DNA of 64,000 nucleotides from Streptomyces sp. NBC_00414 (GCF_036038375.1 NZ_CP107935.1:9734001-9798000); one strand, 5' to 3'; shown: positions 8,790-17,987, numbered from the stretch's first letter. A program made the numbers and translations. Notes: generated by a model from the sequence alone, not told the origin.

Positions 8790-9779
8790 ATGACTTCTGT
8801 CGCGGTGGTCGCCACCGAGGGAATGCTGCACTTCGAACTGTCCGTGGCCTGCGAGGTGTTCGGCAGCGCCCCGGTGGGAGTGGACGTCCCGTGGTACGAC
8901 GTCGAGGTCTGCGGGTCCGCCGCCGTGCGGGTCGGCCGGTTCCGGCTGGAGCCCGACCGCGGGCTCGACCGGCTGCCGTACGCCGACACGGTGCTCGTCC
9001 CCGCCTGGGCCGACGTCGACGAGGACCCGCCCGGCGAACTGGTCGACGCGGTGCGCGCGGCCCACGAGGCAGGCGCACGGGTCGCCTCCCTCTGCACGGG
9101 CGCCTTCGTGCTGGCCGCCGCCGGTCTGCTGGACGGCAGGCGCGCCACCACGCACTGGGCGCACACCGACGTGCTCGCCGCCCGCTACCCCCGCGTGGAG
9201 GTCGACCCGGACGTGCTCTACGTGGACAACGGCAGCGTGCTCACCTCCGCGGGCAAGGCCGCCGCGATGGACCTGTGCCTCCACCTCGTCCGCCTCGACC
9301 ACGGTTCGGCGGTCGCCAACGCGGTCGCCCGACGGCTGGTCGTGCCGCCGCACCGGGCAGGCGGCCAGGCCCAGTTCGTCGCCGCACCGGTGCCCGCCCG
9401 GGACGACCATCCGCTCGCCGCACTGCTGCCCTGGGTCGTCGAACGCCTCGACCGGCCGCTGACGGTGGAGGACCTGGCACGCCGGGCCGGGATGAGTTCG
9501 CGCAACCTCGGCCGCCACTTCAGGGCGGCGACCGGCACCACCCCGCTGCAGTGGCTGCTGTCCCAACGGATCCGCCGCGCACAGGAGTTGCTGGAGACCA
9601 CCGACAGCGGTGTCGAAGCCATCGCGGAGGCCACCGGCATGGGCACCGCCACGACGCTGCGCCGCCACTTCAACCACACGCTCGGTGTCCCACCGGACAC
9701 GTATCGCCGAACCTTCCGCTCACGGCCCGGCCCCGCGGGAGCCGCAGACACGCGGAGTATCCCCCAACTCCGTGATTAA
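8790..9779 (+). CDS. GlxA-type AraC regulator with DJ-1/PfpI domain
   Basis: A 329-aa regulator. The N-terminal 190 residues form a DJ-1/PfpI-like domain with VASLCTGAFVLAAAGLLDGRRATTHW, the usual amidotransferase-like nucleophile-elbow region. The C-terminal 110 residues are a double helix-turn-helix of the AraC family (VEDLARRAGMSSRNLGRHFRAATGTTPLQWL, then IAEATGMGTATTLRRHFNHTLGVPPDTYRR, each given here only as landmarks). The start at 8790 is set by the -10 box 7 nt upstream. It is transcribed away from the saccharopine-dehydrogenase-like gene. The effector is unknown. Confidence 0.88.
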   Translation: MTSVAVVATEGMLHFELSVACEVFGSAPVGVDVPWYDVEVCGSAAVRVGRFRLEPDRGLDRLPYADTVLVPAWADVDEDPPGELVDAVRAAHEAGARVASLCTGAFVLAAAGLLDGRRATTHWAHTDVLAARYPRVEVDPDVLYVDNGSVLTSAGKAAAMDLCLHLVRLDHGSAVANAVARRLVVPPHRAGGQAQFVAAPVPARDDHPLAALLPWVVERLDRPLTVEDLARRAGMSSRNLGRHFRAATGTTPLQWLLSQRIRRAQELLETTDSGVEAIAEATGMGTATTLRRHFNHTLGVPPDTYRRTFRSRPGPAGAADTRSIPQLRD

Positions 9780-9933
9780 TGAGGTGAGTTGGGAGACAAC
9801 TCCCAAGGGGTCTCACAGCTCCCGGTGAAGGTGGTCCTCAGGTCCGCCCCCAGGTTCTGCCGCCATGACGGAAAACACACTCTGACCGTGGGCGTCGACG
9901 GCTCCGCCTGACGCCGCACAGTCGTTCCGGCCG

Positions 9934-9967
9934 GGCCGTGGAGGGCCGCCGCGACCCCTCCACGGCC
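9934..9967 (+). terminator. Hairpin terminator after the AraC-family gene
   Basis: A perfect 12-bp stem (9934-9945 with 9956-9967, GGCCGTGGAGGG and its complement) lies 155 bp after the AraC-type gene. There is no T-run, as is usual for Streptomyces. Confidence 0.55.
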
Positions 9968-9975
9968 GGGCCCGG

Positions 9976-9991
9976 CCCCCCCCCCCCCCCC
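9976..9991. repeat. Homopolymer of 16 C
   Basis: An uninterrupted run of 16 cytosines about 175 bp before the amidase start. Such tracts are rare in this genome type and are prone to slippage or base-count errors. Confidence 0.9.
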
Positions 9992-10150
9992 GCGGCCGGG
10001 CTCAGCTCACCATGGCCAGGCCTGGCTCAGCATGGCCGCGGCGACCTCCTGGAACCCGGAGGGAATACCGGCTGGCCCCCGTTGGCGCAGGGGGCTGCTC
10101 GGACCGCGGAACCGGGGGACAGCCGGAGCGAGAAACGCCGGCCACACACC

Positions 10151-10164
10151 TAGCGTGTTGTTGC
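10151..10164 (+). promoter_or_regulatory. -10 box of leaderless amidase gene
   Basis: TAGCGT at 10151-10156 lies 8 nt before ATG 10165, and there is no ribosome binding site. The same -10 hexamer precedes the VOC gene at 30013. Confidence 0.5.
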
Positions 10165-11820
10165 ATGACGTCGCAGGAGTCGCACCGAACGGACCGGACC
10201 AACACCCCACGCCGCACCGTGCTCGCACTCGGCACCGCCGCTGCCGCCTCGCCGCTGCTCGGCGCGTCCCCCGCCCGGGCCGGTACCGCGAGCAGCACGC
10301 GGCACGCGTCGACCACGGCACCGACAGGACCGACAGCACTGGACGAACTGGGTATCGGAGAACTGCGCCGACGGATGGCCGACGGACGGCTCGACGCCGA
10401 ACGGCTCACCCGTCACTACCTGGAACGTATCGAGCGCATGGACCCACTCCTGCACGCCGTGATCGAGGTCAATCCCGACGCGCTGCGCGAAGCCCGGCGC
10501 CTGGACGCCGAGGGTGACCCGCGGAAACCGCTGCACGGCATGCCCGTCCTGCTCAAGGACCTGGTGGAGACCGCTGACCGGATGCACACCACGGCCGGTT
10601 CCCTCGCCCTGGAGGGGGTGCGTCCGGCGACGGACGCCACCGTCGCGGCCAGGCTGCGCGCGGCCGGCGCCGTCATCCTCGGCAAGACCAACCTGAGCGA
10701 GTGGGCGGGCGGGATGTCGCTCACCCACCACGCGGGCTGGAGCGCCAGAGGAGGACAGACCCGCAACCCGTACAAGCTGGACCGGTCGCCGAACGAGTCG
10801 AGCTCCGGCAGCGCGGTCGCCGTCGCGGCAGGCCTGTGCGTCGCCTCGATCGGCACCGAGACCAACGGCTCGATCATCGACCCGTCCTCGGCCAACTGCG
10901 TCGTCGGGGTCAAGCCGACCGTCGGACTGGTCGGACGCGGCGGAGTCATCCCCGGTGTGCCGAGCCAGGACAGTGTCGGCCCGATCGCCCGCACGGTCCG
11001 TGACGCCGCGATCCTGCTCGGCACTCTCGTCGGGGTCGACGACCGTGATCCGGCGACCCGGGCGAGCCGCGGCCGTTTCCATCGCGACTACACCCGGTTC
11101 CTCGACGCCGACGGGCTGAAGGGAGCGCGTATCGGCGTACCGCGGACGGTCTACTTCGGCTACAGCCACCACGCCGACGACATCGCGGAGCGGGCCATCG
11201 CCACCCTGCGCGAAGCCGGGGCGACCGTGGTCGACCCGGCCGACATCCCGACCGCCGAGCAACTGGAGGACCTGCCCAGCTCGATGGTCGTCCAGGCGTA
11301 CGAGATCAAGCGCGCCCTCAACGGATACCTGGCCGATGCCCCCGGTGAACACCCGCGCAACCTAGCGGAGTTGATCGCGTTCAACCTTGAACACGCCGAC
11401 CGCGAGCTGCGTTATGTGCGGCAGGACGGACTGGAGGCGGTGCAGCGACTGGACTTCGGTGAGAGCGAGTACCGCGAGGCGCTGGCCACCAACCACCGGC
11501 TCTCGCGGGCCGAGGGCATCGACGCGGTGCTGCGCCGCTACCGCCTGGACGCGCTGGTGATGCCCACCACCGGGCCGCCCGCCAAGATCGACCTGATCCG
11601 CGGGGACAGCTACGGCGGCGGTGCCTCCACGCCCGCCGCCCTCGCCGGATATCCCGCGGTCAGCGTCCCGGCCGGCTTCGCGCTCGGCCTGCCCGTCGGA
11701 CTGACGTTCATGGGCACGGCGTGGAGCGAACCGGTCCTGCTCCGCCTCGCCCACGCCTACGAACAGGCGAGCCGGGTCCGCCGACCGCCCACCTACCGGC
11801 CGGCCGACGTCGGCTTCTGA
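10165..11820 (+). CDS. Tat-exported amidase-signature hydrolase
   Basis: A 551-aa amidase-signature enzyme. The N-terminus has a twin-arginine leader (PRRTVLALG, then an Ala-rich hydrophobic stretch ending SPARAG). The Ser-cisSer-Lys triad is recognisable: LLKDLV (Lys), NESSSGSAVAVAAGL (cis-Ser region) and GTETNGSI (nucleophile Ser). The family hydrolyses amide bonds in varied substrates; the specificity here is unknown. ATG 10165 is chosen from the -10 box 8 nt upstream; a more upstream in-frame ATG would destroy the Tat leader position. It converges with the acylase gene. Confidence 0.88.
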   Translation: MTSQESHRTDRTNTPRRTVLALGTAAAASPLLGASPARAGTASSTRHASTTAPTGPTALDELGIGELRRRMADGRLDAERLTRHYLERIERMDPLLHAVIEVNPDALREARRLDAEGDPRKPLHGMPVLLKDLVETADRMHTTAGSLALEGVRPATDATVAARLRAAGAVILGKTNLSEWAGGMSLTHHAGWSARGGQTRNPYKLDRSPNESSSGSAVAVAAGLCVASIGTETNGSIIDPSSANCVVGVKPTVGLVGRGGVIPGVPSQDSVGPIARTVRDAAILLGTLVGVDDRDPATRASRGRFHRDYTRFLDADGLKGARIGVPRTVYFGYSHHADDIAERAIATLREAGATVVDPADIPTAEQLEDLPSSMVVQAYEIKRALNGYLADAPGEHPRNLAELIAFNLEHADRELRYVRQDGLEAVQRLDFGESEYREALATNHRLSRAEGIDAVLRRYRLDALVMPTTGPPAKIDLIRGDSYGGGASTPAALAGYPAVSVPAGFALGLPVGLTFMGTAWSEPVLLRLAHAYEQASRVRRPPTYRPADVGF

Positions 11821-11859
11821 CCCGGCCGACGGGACGCTGCCGACAAGGCATCAGCTGTG

Positions 11860-14448
11860 TCAGCCGCGCAGGATCGTCACCTTCAGGGTCGGGTCGGCCG
11901 AGATCTCCGCCGCCGTGAAGCGCTCGGTGACCCACTGCTTGCGGGAGAAGAGACGGGTCTGGTCCGTGTAGTGGGGGGAGGCCGGATTCGTCGACTGCCC
12001 GTAGGTCAGGAGAGTGTGGGCGCGCGGGCCGTCGGGGGTCAGTTCGACGGCCATCAGGAAGGTGCTGCCGAAGGCGCCCGAGGGCGGTGTGCCGGAGCCC
12101 GCTCCGGGGCTGGCCTCCAGGACGTTGAAGCAGCCCTTGTCGCCGTTGCAGCCGGGCAGCGGGATCCCGGCCCACCTCTGTACGGCGCCGAGTTCCGTGT
12201 CGACCGGGAGGTCACTGGCGGCGAAGTCCTGGACGGCGTCGGCGAGGGCGCGTCGGACGCGCACGTCGTCGCCCTTGATGCCGCGCGGTGTGGTGAGGGG
12301 CTGTGCCGGGTCGTAGGGGACGCGGCTCCAGGTGTCGGACGGGCCGTTCTCGGAGAGGCGGTCGTGGAAGGTGATCCAGAGCGCCGCACCCCGGCTGCCG
12401 GTGTCGGCGCGGGTGTCCCAGCGGGCGAGGGTGGTGCAGGCCTTCCGCACGTCGACCTCGTTGCCGTCCGTGGTCCTGAGGCGGGGGTGGGCACGGCACA
12501 TGGCGACCACGTCGTCGCGGCCCGTCTCGGCCGACAGGACACGGTTGCCGAACATCGACGCGCGCAGGCCGCGTCCGGTGAAGCCCGGGGCGCCGAGTCC
12601 GTCCGTACCGGCCAGGCGTTCCGCGATCATACGGAGGCCGAGTTGGGCGCGCTGCCCGAGGCGGGCCGTGTTGTCGTAGCCGCCGGGGAAGCCGGTGAGC
12701 GGGGCTTCGGGGTTGGTGTACCGGGGCCCGTTGTTGGAGTTGGCCACGTAGTCCGAGCGGCTCAACCTCGGCTGCCGGGACGGGCCGCGGACACCCGGCA
12801 CGAGCGCGTCGGGGTCACTGCCCCAGGCGCAGGCCGACGTCGAACCGTCCAGGGCGGGCGGCCCCTCCTCGCTGCCGGGCAGAGTGCAGCGCGTGAGTTG
12901 TTCGCCGGTCAGGTGCGGTACGTGGGAGGAGTCGGTGAAGTACGTCCCGCCGCCGCTGTCGGCCGCGAGGGTGTACGTCCAGGGGATGCCCTGGTAGGTG
13001 TCTTGGGCCGTGCGCAACTGACCGAGGTCCTCGGCCTTGCTCATGGCCAGCCAGGTGTTCAGGGACCGCAGGTTGTCGGCGTTGGCGTCGCGGACCGCGT
13101 AGGCGGTCGTCGCGGTCCAGCCGAAGGCGAGGACCTGACCGAAGCGTGAGGTGTACAGGGTCCGCTCGACGGTCGACAGTCCGCCGTTCCTGTCGCGGAC
13201 GGTGACCGGGACGGTACGGCGTTCCATCCGCTCGGTCCTGCCGTCGACCAGATAGCTGGTCGGGTCACCGGGCGCGAGCTTCAGCGCGTAGACGGAGGAG
13301 TGCTCGGCGTTGCTCGCGGTGTGCGTCCAGGCGACGTTCCGGTTGTGCCCGATCTGGACCAGGGGCGTGCCGTACAGGCCGGCGCCGGACACGTCCAGGG
13401 TGCCGGGGATCGTCAACTGCACCTGGTAGAAGCGGAAGTCGCCGCCGACCCAGGGGAGGTGCGGGTTGGCCAGGACCATCGCGTTGCCGCTACGGGTGGC
13501 GTCCTTGCCCAGCGCCCAGCCGTTGCTGCCGAAATCGGCGGGGAGGCCCCGGCCGCTCTGCGCGCTGTGGGCGCTCAAGGCTCTGTGAGTGTTCAAGGCG
13601 CCTTGAGTGCCCTGGGCGAAGGCTGTCGCGGCCTTCGAGGCGGGGGTGTCCGGGGCGGGGGTCTCGGGGGCGCCGCCCCCGGAAGCCGCCGTGCCGTCGG
13701 CGCTCGCCGTCGCAACCGCCGCCGCCGTCGCAACCGCCGCCGCCGTCGCTGTCGCCGCCCCCGTCGTCACCGGAGGCTTCGCGTCCCCGATGGCCGGGGC
13801 CAGCGGTACGACGCCGGTCGCGCCGTTGACGTCGTACACGAGGGTCCACACGTCGAGCGGGGTGATCGGCCGCACCCACGGTTCGCCCTTGCAGCGCGGG
13901 TCCGGCAGCTCGTCGGTGCCCGTGTCCCGGAGGTAGCGGTTGTATCCGGCGGCGTATCCCTCGACCAGTCGGCGCAGTTCCGCCGTCGGCCCCAGCGGTG
14001 CCTTCATGTCGAGCAGCTTCCGGACGGTGCCGGCGTGCCACTGCCCCTTGTAGTAGCTGTCGCTCGCCAGGTTCGATCCCTCGCCGTCCTCCCCGTCGGC
14101 GCCGAAGAACCGTGAACGCTCGCCCCGCAACGTGACCATCCGGTCGGCGAGTTCACAGACGTTGTCCTGCGCGAACGCGTAGCCGTAGCCGTAGCCGAGC
14201 CCGTCGAAGTTCGCTGCTCGGATGTGCGGGATGCCGTACTCGGTCCGGCTGATCCGGGCCGTGCGGCCGCTCTCGGTCAGTCTCTCGCCGCCCGCTCCCG
14301 TCACGGCGGCAGCGGAAGCGGAGGCTGAAGAGGGCGCGGACTGCAGGGCCATGGTGGCAGAGGTGAGACAGAGTGCGGCCATGACGGCCGCCAACCGGCT
14401 TCCTCTGGAACGTGCTTGACGTGTCGTCAGCGTTCTGGATTCACCCAT
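11860..14448 (-). CDS. Secreted penicillin/acyl-homoserine-lactone acylase (S45, Ntn hydrolase)
   Basis: An 862-aa precursor of the penicillin G/AHL/aculeacin acylase family, which cleaves an acyl chain from an amide. A signal peptide (about residues 1-45) precedes RISRTEYGIPHIRA, the start of the alpha subunit. The autocatalytic site is FGSNGWALG with nucleophile Ser about 308, followed by AMVLANPHLPW and further beta-subunit motifs (VANSNNGPRYTNPEAP). A long Ala/Val/Thr-rich, repeat-encoded tract (about residues 225-290) lies between alpha subunit and nucleophile, where the family has its removable spacer. The start is ATG 14448; GTG 14457 is an alternative. Substrates could be AHL signals, lipopeptides or beta-lactams. 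Confidence 0.88.
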   Translation of the reverse strand: MGESRTLTTRQARSRGSRLAAVMAALCLTSATMALQSAPSSASASAAAVTGAGGERLTESGRTARISRTEYGIPHIRAANFDGLGYGYGYAFAQDNVCELADRMVTLRGERSRFFGADGEDGEGSNLASDSYYKGQWHAGTVRKLLDMKAPLGPTAELRRLVEGYAAGYNRYLRDTGTDELPDPRCKGEPWVRPITPLDVWTLVYDVNGATGVVPLAPAIGDAKPPVTTGAATATAAAVATAAAVATASADGTAASGGGAPETPAPDTPASKAATAFAQGTQGALNTHRALSAHSAQSGRGLPADFGSNGWALGKDATRSGNAMVLANPHLPWVGGDFRFYQVQLTIPGTLDVSGAGLYGTPLVQIGHNRNVAWTHTASNAEHSSVYALKLAPGDPTSYLVDGRTERMERRTVPVTVRDRNGGLSTVERTLYTSRFGQVLAFGWTATTAYAVRDANADNLRSLNTWLAMSKAEDLGQLRTAQDTYQGIPWTYTLAADSGGGTYFTDSSHVPHLTGEQLTRCTLPGSEEGPPALDGSTSACAWGSDPDALVPGVRGPSRQPRLSRSDYVANSNNGPRYTNPEAPLTGFPGGYDNTARLGQRAQLGLRMIAERLAGTDGLGAPGFTGRGLRASMFGNRVLSAETGRDDVVAMCRAHPRLRTTDGNEVDVRKACTTLARWDTRADTGSRGAALWITFHDRLSENGPSDTWSRVPYDPAQPLTTPRGIKGDDVRVRRALADAVQDFAASDLPVDTELGAVQRWAGIPLPGCNGDKGCFNVLEASPGAGSGTPPSGAFGSTFLMAVELTPDGPRAHTLLTYGQSTNPASPHYTDQTRLFSRKQWVTERFTAAEISADPTLKVTILRG
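13690..13765. repeat. 18-bp tandem repeats in acylase spacer
   Basis: Repeated GTCGCAACCGCCGCC-type units encode an Ala-Thr-Ala-Val-rich stretch in the acylase precursor, just before the catalytic serine. Confidence 0.7.
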
Positions 14449-14542
14449 GACCCCCACTCTTCAGGGCCGACCGGCCGCCGGACATCCAGCCGACGGTGGA
14501 GATTCCTGGCCGCCCATGGCTCTCGGGATGTAGCCCTGAGGC

Positions 14543-15430
14543 CTATCGCCCGTCCGTCGCGGCGGCCGCGTTGTCGGACAGTCGCTCACGCAGGACCGTG
14601 CCCATGGTGATGGGTTCGCGGCCCAGCAAGGCGGCCAGCGTCGGGTCCACGGTGGCGAATTCACCGGCGCGAGCGGCCGTGAAGACGCCGAGCAGCTGGT
14701 CCGCGGCCTCGGCGGGCACACCGCGGCCGATCAGCTGCTGCCGGAACAGGTCGTCGGGTGCGGTGCTCCTCGTGATCGTGCGGCCGGTGACCTCGGTGGC
14801 GATGCGGGCGATGTCGTCGAAGGTCAGGGACCGGCCCGCGGTGAGCGGGGGCGTGGGGCCGTCGAAGCGGCCCTCGTCGGCCAGGACGGCGGCGGCCGCG
14901 TCGGCGAGGTCGGCGTGGGCGGTCCAGCTGACGGGTCCGTCCGCGGGAAGCGCGACTTCGCCGGACTGCAGGGCGTGCCCGAGGAACTGGACCGCGCTGG
15001 ACGCGTAGAAGCCGTTGCGCAGCGAGGTGTACGGCACGCCGCAGGTGCGCAGCACTTCCTCGGTGGCGGCGTGGTCGCGGCAGGGCTGGAAACGCGACGA
15101 CGCGGAGGCCCCCATGTGGCTGGTGTAGAGGATGCGGCGGGCGCCGGCGGCGACGGCCCCGTCGATGGCGGCGCGGTGCTGCCGCACGGCCTCTTCGCCC
15201 ATCTTGTCGACGGAGACGATGAGCACCTGGGAGGCGCCCTCGAAGGCGTGGACCAGGCCGGCGGAGTCGGTGAAGCTGCCTTGCCGGACGCGTACCCCTC
15301 GATCGGCGAACGCCTTCGCCCGCTGCGGGTCGCGGACGCTGACGCCGATCCTGTCCGCGGGTACGCGGGTCAGCAGCTGTTCGACGACCTGTCGTCCGAG
15401 CTGTCCGGTGGCTCCGGTCACGATGATCAT
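14543..15430 (-). CDS. NmrA-like NAD(P)-binding oxidoreductase
   Basis: A 295-aa atypical SDR protein. The glycine motif is TGATGQLGRQVVEQLL at the very N-terminus; SVRDPQRAKAFADRGV and ILYTSHMGAS follow, as in NmrA/quinone oxidoreductase 2 (QorB) proteins. ATG 15430 has GGAG 9 nt upstream; an upstream in-frame start would run into the divergent regulator gene. It is transcribed away from a TetR-family gene that is its likely repressor, and putative operator repeats lie between them. It probably reduces a quinone or serves as a redox sensor. Confidence 0.85.
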   Translation of the reverse strand: MIIVTGATGQLGRQVVEQLLTRVPADRIGVSVRDPQRAKAFADRGVRVRQGSFTDSAGLVHAFEGASQVLIVSVDKMGEEAVRQHRAAIDGAVAAGARRILYTSHMGASASSRFQPCRDHAATEEVLRTCGVPYTSLRNGFYASSAVQFLGHALQSGEVALPADGPVSWTAHADLADAAAAVLADEGRFDGPTPPLTAGRSLTFDDIARIATEVTGRTITRSTAPDDLFRQQLIGRGVPAEAADQLLGVFTAARAGEFATVDPTLAALLGREPITMGTVLRERLSDNAAAATDGR

Positions 15431-15490
15431 GTTGCGCTCCAGTGAGGTGGTGATGCGGTGACGTGGTGATGTGGCAGCTCGGTGAGCTGG

Positions 15491-15538
15491 TTCCAGTGGA
15501 AACAGATCAAGCGTATCACCGATATTAACGCTGGAAAC
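15491..15538. promoter_or_regulatory. Candidate TetR operator region
   Basis: TTCCA-G-TGGAA (15491-15501) is a perfect inverted repeat. TGGAAAC occurs at 15496-15502 and again at 15532-15538. These lie between the NmrA-like gene and the TetR gene and reach the -35 region of the latter. Confidence 0.45.
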
Positions 15539-15560
15539 GCATGTGCGGTATCGTTGATAT
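15525..15560 (+). promoter_or_regulatory. Promoter of leaderless TetR gene
   Basis: TTAACG (15525-15530), an 18-bp spacer, TATCGT (15549-15554), then 6 nt to ATG 15561. No ribosome binding site is present. Confidence 0.55.
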
Positions 15561-16355
15561 ATGCCACCAAATTCACACGTCGGGGACGACGCCGCCGACT
15601 CCAGCCCCAGCCCCATCCCCAGCCCCGGCGCGGACGCTGGCTCGGGGTCAGGCTCGGGCTCCGCGGTCGTGGGCCGCGAGGAGACCCGCCGGCGCGTCAT
15701 CGAGGCCGCCGCCGACCTGCTCGCGCGCGAAGGCCGTGACGCCGTCACCACTCGCGCGGTCGCGGTCGCGGCGGGCTTGCAGCCGCCGGCCATCTACCGG
15801 CTGTTCGGTGACAAGGACGGGCTGCTCGAAGCGGTGGCCGAACACGGCTTCGCCGTCTTCCTGGCGGCCAAGCACGTCGACCCCGACCCGCAGGACCTCA
15901 TCGAGGACCTGCGGGACGGCTGGGACCTGGCGGTCGAGTTCGGTCTGGCGAATCCCGCGCTGTACACGCTGATGTACAGCGAGCCGACAAGGCCTGCATC
16001 GGCAGCCTTCAAGGCCGGTATGGAGATCCTGATGGGCCGCATCCGCCGCCTCGCCGCGGGCGGCCGTCTCCGCGTCGGCGAGGAACTCGCGGCCACCCTC
16101 ATCCATGCCACGGCACGCGGCGCGGTCCTCACCTGGCTGTCCCTGCCCGCGGACCGGCGCGACCCGGCCCTGCTGACCATTCTTCGGGAGTCCATGGTCA
16201 CCGCCGTCACCAACGAGGAACCGGCCGTCAAGGACGTGGGCCCGGCCGGCGCCGCCCGCGCACTGCGCGCGACGCTCCCTGACCAGACGACCCTCAGCGG
16301 CGCGGAGCAGCACCTGCTGAGGGAGTGGCTGGACCGCCTGGCCTGCGACGGTTGA
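15561..16355 (+). CDS. TetR-family transcriptional regulator
   Basis: A 264-aa regulator. After a Ser/Pro/Gly-rich, probably disordered N-terminal tail of about 35 residues (SPSPIPSPG, GSGSGSG) comes a TetR helix-turn-helix: RRRVIEAAADLLAREG, VTTRAVAVAAGLQPPAIYRLFGDKDGLL. The C-terminal ligand domain is not assignable to a named subfamily. The start is the ATG 6 nt after the -10 box. It is divergent from the NmrA-like oxidoreductase and likely controls it and itself. Confidence 0.88.
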   Translation: MPPNSHVGDDAADSSPSPIPSPGADAGSGSGSGSAVVGREETRRRVIEAAADLLAREGRDAVTTRAVAVAAGLQPPAIYRLFGDKDGLLEAVAEHGFAVFLAAKHVDPDPQDLIEDLRDGWDLAVEFGLANPALYTLMYSEPTRPASAAFKAGMEILMGRIRRLAAGGRLRVGEELAATLIHATARGAVLTWLSLPADRRDPALLTILRESMVTAVTNEEPAVKDVGPAGAARALRATLPDQTTLSGAEQHLLREWLDRLACDG

Positions 16356-16446
16356 GACGCTGCCGCTCGCGCGGGCCCAAGCCCCCGTGGGCCCGGACCC
16401 CGTAGGCCGAAGCCTCGCGGGCCCGGACCCCGCGGGCCCAAGCCGC

Positions 16447-16478
16447 GCAGGCCCAGGCCGCCCCGGGCCTGGGCCTGC
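16447..16478. terminator. Bidirectional hairpin terminator
   Basis: A perfect 13-bp stem (16447-16459 with 16466-16478; GCAGGCCCAGGCC and its complement) with a 6-nt loop lies between convergent genes. The 90 bp before it are imperfect tandem repeats of GGGCCCGGACCCC-type units. Confidence 0.75.
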
Positions 16479-16487
16479 GGCGTGCGG

Positions 16488-17915
16488 TCAGCTGCCGGGG
16501 ACGGTGTCCTGGAACGTGGTGCCCGCGCTGCGGTAGGCGTTCAGCCTCGTGGTGACCTGGGCCGGTGTGAGCACCTGGTCCTTGACGTGCAGGACGTAGT
16601 CGACCTGCTGGTCGTACGCCCTCGCCGTGGTGCTTGTCTGGCCCGCGAGGTCGATCAGCCACTGGTTGAAGTTGATCGACATGGGCCGCTCCGGAAGGTA
16701 CTCGGAGCCATGCGTGCCGAAGAGCTGCCCGTCGATGTAGTACTTGATGCTGTTGTTGTCGATGGTCAGCACCAGGTCGTGCCAGCCACTGAAGCTCTGG
16801 CGGGCCTCGGTGTGCTGGTTGACCGCCACCCACGGCTCGGCCTGATAGGTCTCCCAGGACGTCGTGTAGAGGATGTTGGACGGCTCGCCCCAGCCGCCGT
16901 TGGGCAGGTACTCGAAGTCGTACTCGGAGTAGTCGTCCGCCAGCGGTGCCTTGAGGTCGTTGATGGTGAAGAACGTCTGGACGAGGCGGTCGCCGTCCGG
17001 ACCGTACTTGGGCGCGTCGTTGAACCGCACCCGTGCCGCGTAGGTGCCGTTCTTGAACTTCGTCGACTTGGTGAGGATCTCGGTCTGCTTGGTGCTCGCC
17101 GCGGTGCCGGCGGTCGACGTCTCCAGGTTCATGATGGAGTTGCCGCCCGTGGTGGCGAAGGTGACCTTCTCGGGCGCCCAGGTGGCACCGGGCACGCCCG
17201 GGCCACCGGAGTTGGAGCGCACGTTCCAGCCGTTCGCGGAGATCCTGGGGTCGTTGTAGCCGCTGTAGTTGAAGTCGTCGAACAGGGTGGCGGCGTCGGC
17301 CGGGGGATCGGTCGGCGGGTCGGTGGGCGGATCCGTCGGCCCGTTGCCCGCGGGGGCCTGGCCCCACAGGGTGGTGCCGGCCAGCTGCGCGGTGACCTTG
17401 GACCAGTCGCCGTACGAGGTCTGCGAGGCGCCGAAGGAGTAGTCGTCGCTCTGGTTCAGCGAGGCCCACGACGACTGGTAGAAGCGCAGTTGCAGGTCAC
17501 CGGTGTCGGCGCCCGGGGCGAGTGAACCGGCTCCGGAGGTGAAGCCGATCTCCAGGTAGCGGTCGGCCGTGGCGGTCGGGTTGGCGAGCGTGCCGAAGGT
17601 GCCCGTGACGTTGGCGCAGCCCTTGACGGCCCAGGAGCAGGCGAAGCGGTAGCTGGCGCCCGCCGAGTCGGCCTTGAAGTAGTAACGGACCTTGACGCTG
17701 CTCAACTGCACGGTCGTGGCACCGGTGTTCTTCACCTTGAACCAGGGTTCGGCCTGGTCGGCGCCGGCTCCGGTGGCGCTCGTACGGTACTGGACGCTCA
17801 GTCCGTCGGCGGCCGCGCTGGCGGTGGCCGGGAGTGCGGTGAGCGCGGCGGCGCCCATGGCCACCGCGACGGCGGTGTGTGCGGTGGCGCGCAGCCGGTT
17901 CTTCGCGAATCTCAT
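16488..17915 (-). CDS. Secreted CBM3 protein with GH16-like domain
   Basis: A 475-aa exported protein. Signal peptide (about residues 1-35), then a family 3 carbohydrate-binding module of about 150 residues (AEPWFKVKNTG, SSVKVRYYF, LAPGADTGDLQLRFYQSSW, DYSFGASQTSYGDW). A PTDPP-repeat linker follows, then a 260-residue beta-sandwich resembling GH16. The candidate catalytic motif is E-Y-D-F-E in SEYDFEYLPNGGW, matching the ExDxE form of the family, and later WHDLVLTIDNNSIKYYIDGQ is typical of concanavalin-like folds. Cellulose or chitin is the likely CBM target; the cleaved glycan is uncertain. It lies downstream of the hexosaminidase/transport operon, 72 bp after the GH20 stop, and may supply its sugars. 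Confidence 0.78.
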   Translation of the reverse strand: MRFAKNRLRATAHTAVAVAMGAAALTALPATASAAADGLSVQYRTSATGAGADQAEPWFKVKNTGATTVQLSSVKVRYYFKADSAGASYRFACSWAVKGCANVTGTFGTLANPTATADRYLEIGFTSGAGSLAPGADTGDLQLRFYQSSWASLNQSDDYSFGASQTSYGDWSKVTAQLAGTTLWGQAPAGNGPTDPPTDPPTDPPADAATLFDDFNYSGYNDPRISANGWNVRSNSGGPGVPGATWAPEKVTFATTGGNSIMNLETSTAGTAASTKQTEILTKSTKFKNGTYAARVRFNDAPKYGPDGDRLVQTFFTINDLKAPLADDYSEYDFEYLPNGGWGEPSNILYTTSWETYQAEPWVAVNQHTEARQSFSGWHDLVLTIDNNSIKYYIDGQLFGTHGSEYLPERPMSINFNQWLIDLAGQTSTTARAYDQQVDYVLHVKDQVLTPAQVTTRLNAYRSAGTTFQDTVPGS

Positions 17916-17987
17916 GGTGGTTCCTCTCCAGAAAGGTGGGGTGATTCCCGGAAACGGACGGGGTCGGGGTGGGGGCGGGAAGGCGGG

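Larger units (their letters stand above)
9780..10164. other. Intergenic region with terminator and poly-C tract
   Basis: No gene is seen in these 385 bp. The region holds a strong hairpin (9934-9967), a run of 16 C (9976-9991) flanked by CCGGGC/GCGGCCGG, and the promoter of the amidase gene at its right end. Confidence 0.7.

Noticed and set aside
8550..9677. 375-aa minus-strand frame overlapping the AraC gene
   Set aside because: Covers a gene with clear AraC/DJ-1 motifs and includes low-complexity repeat translation.
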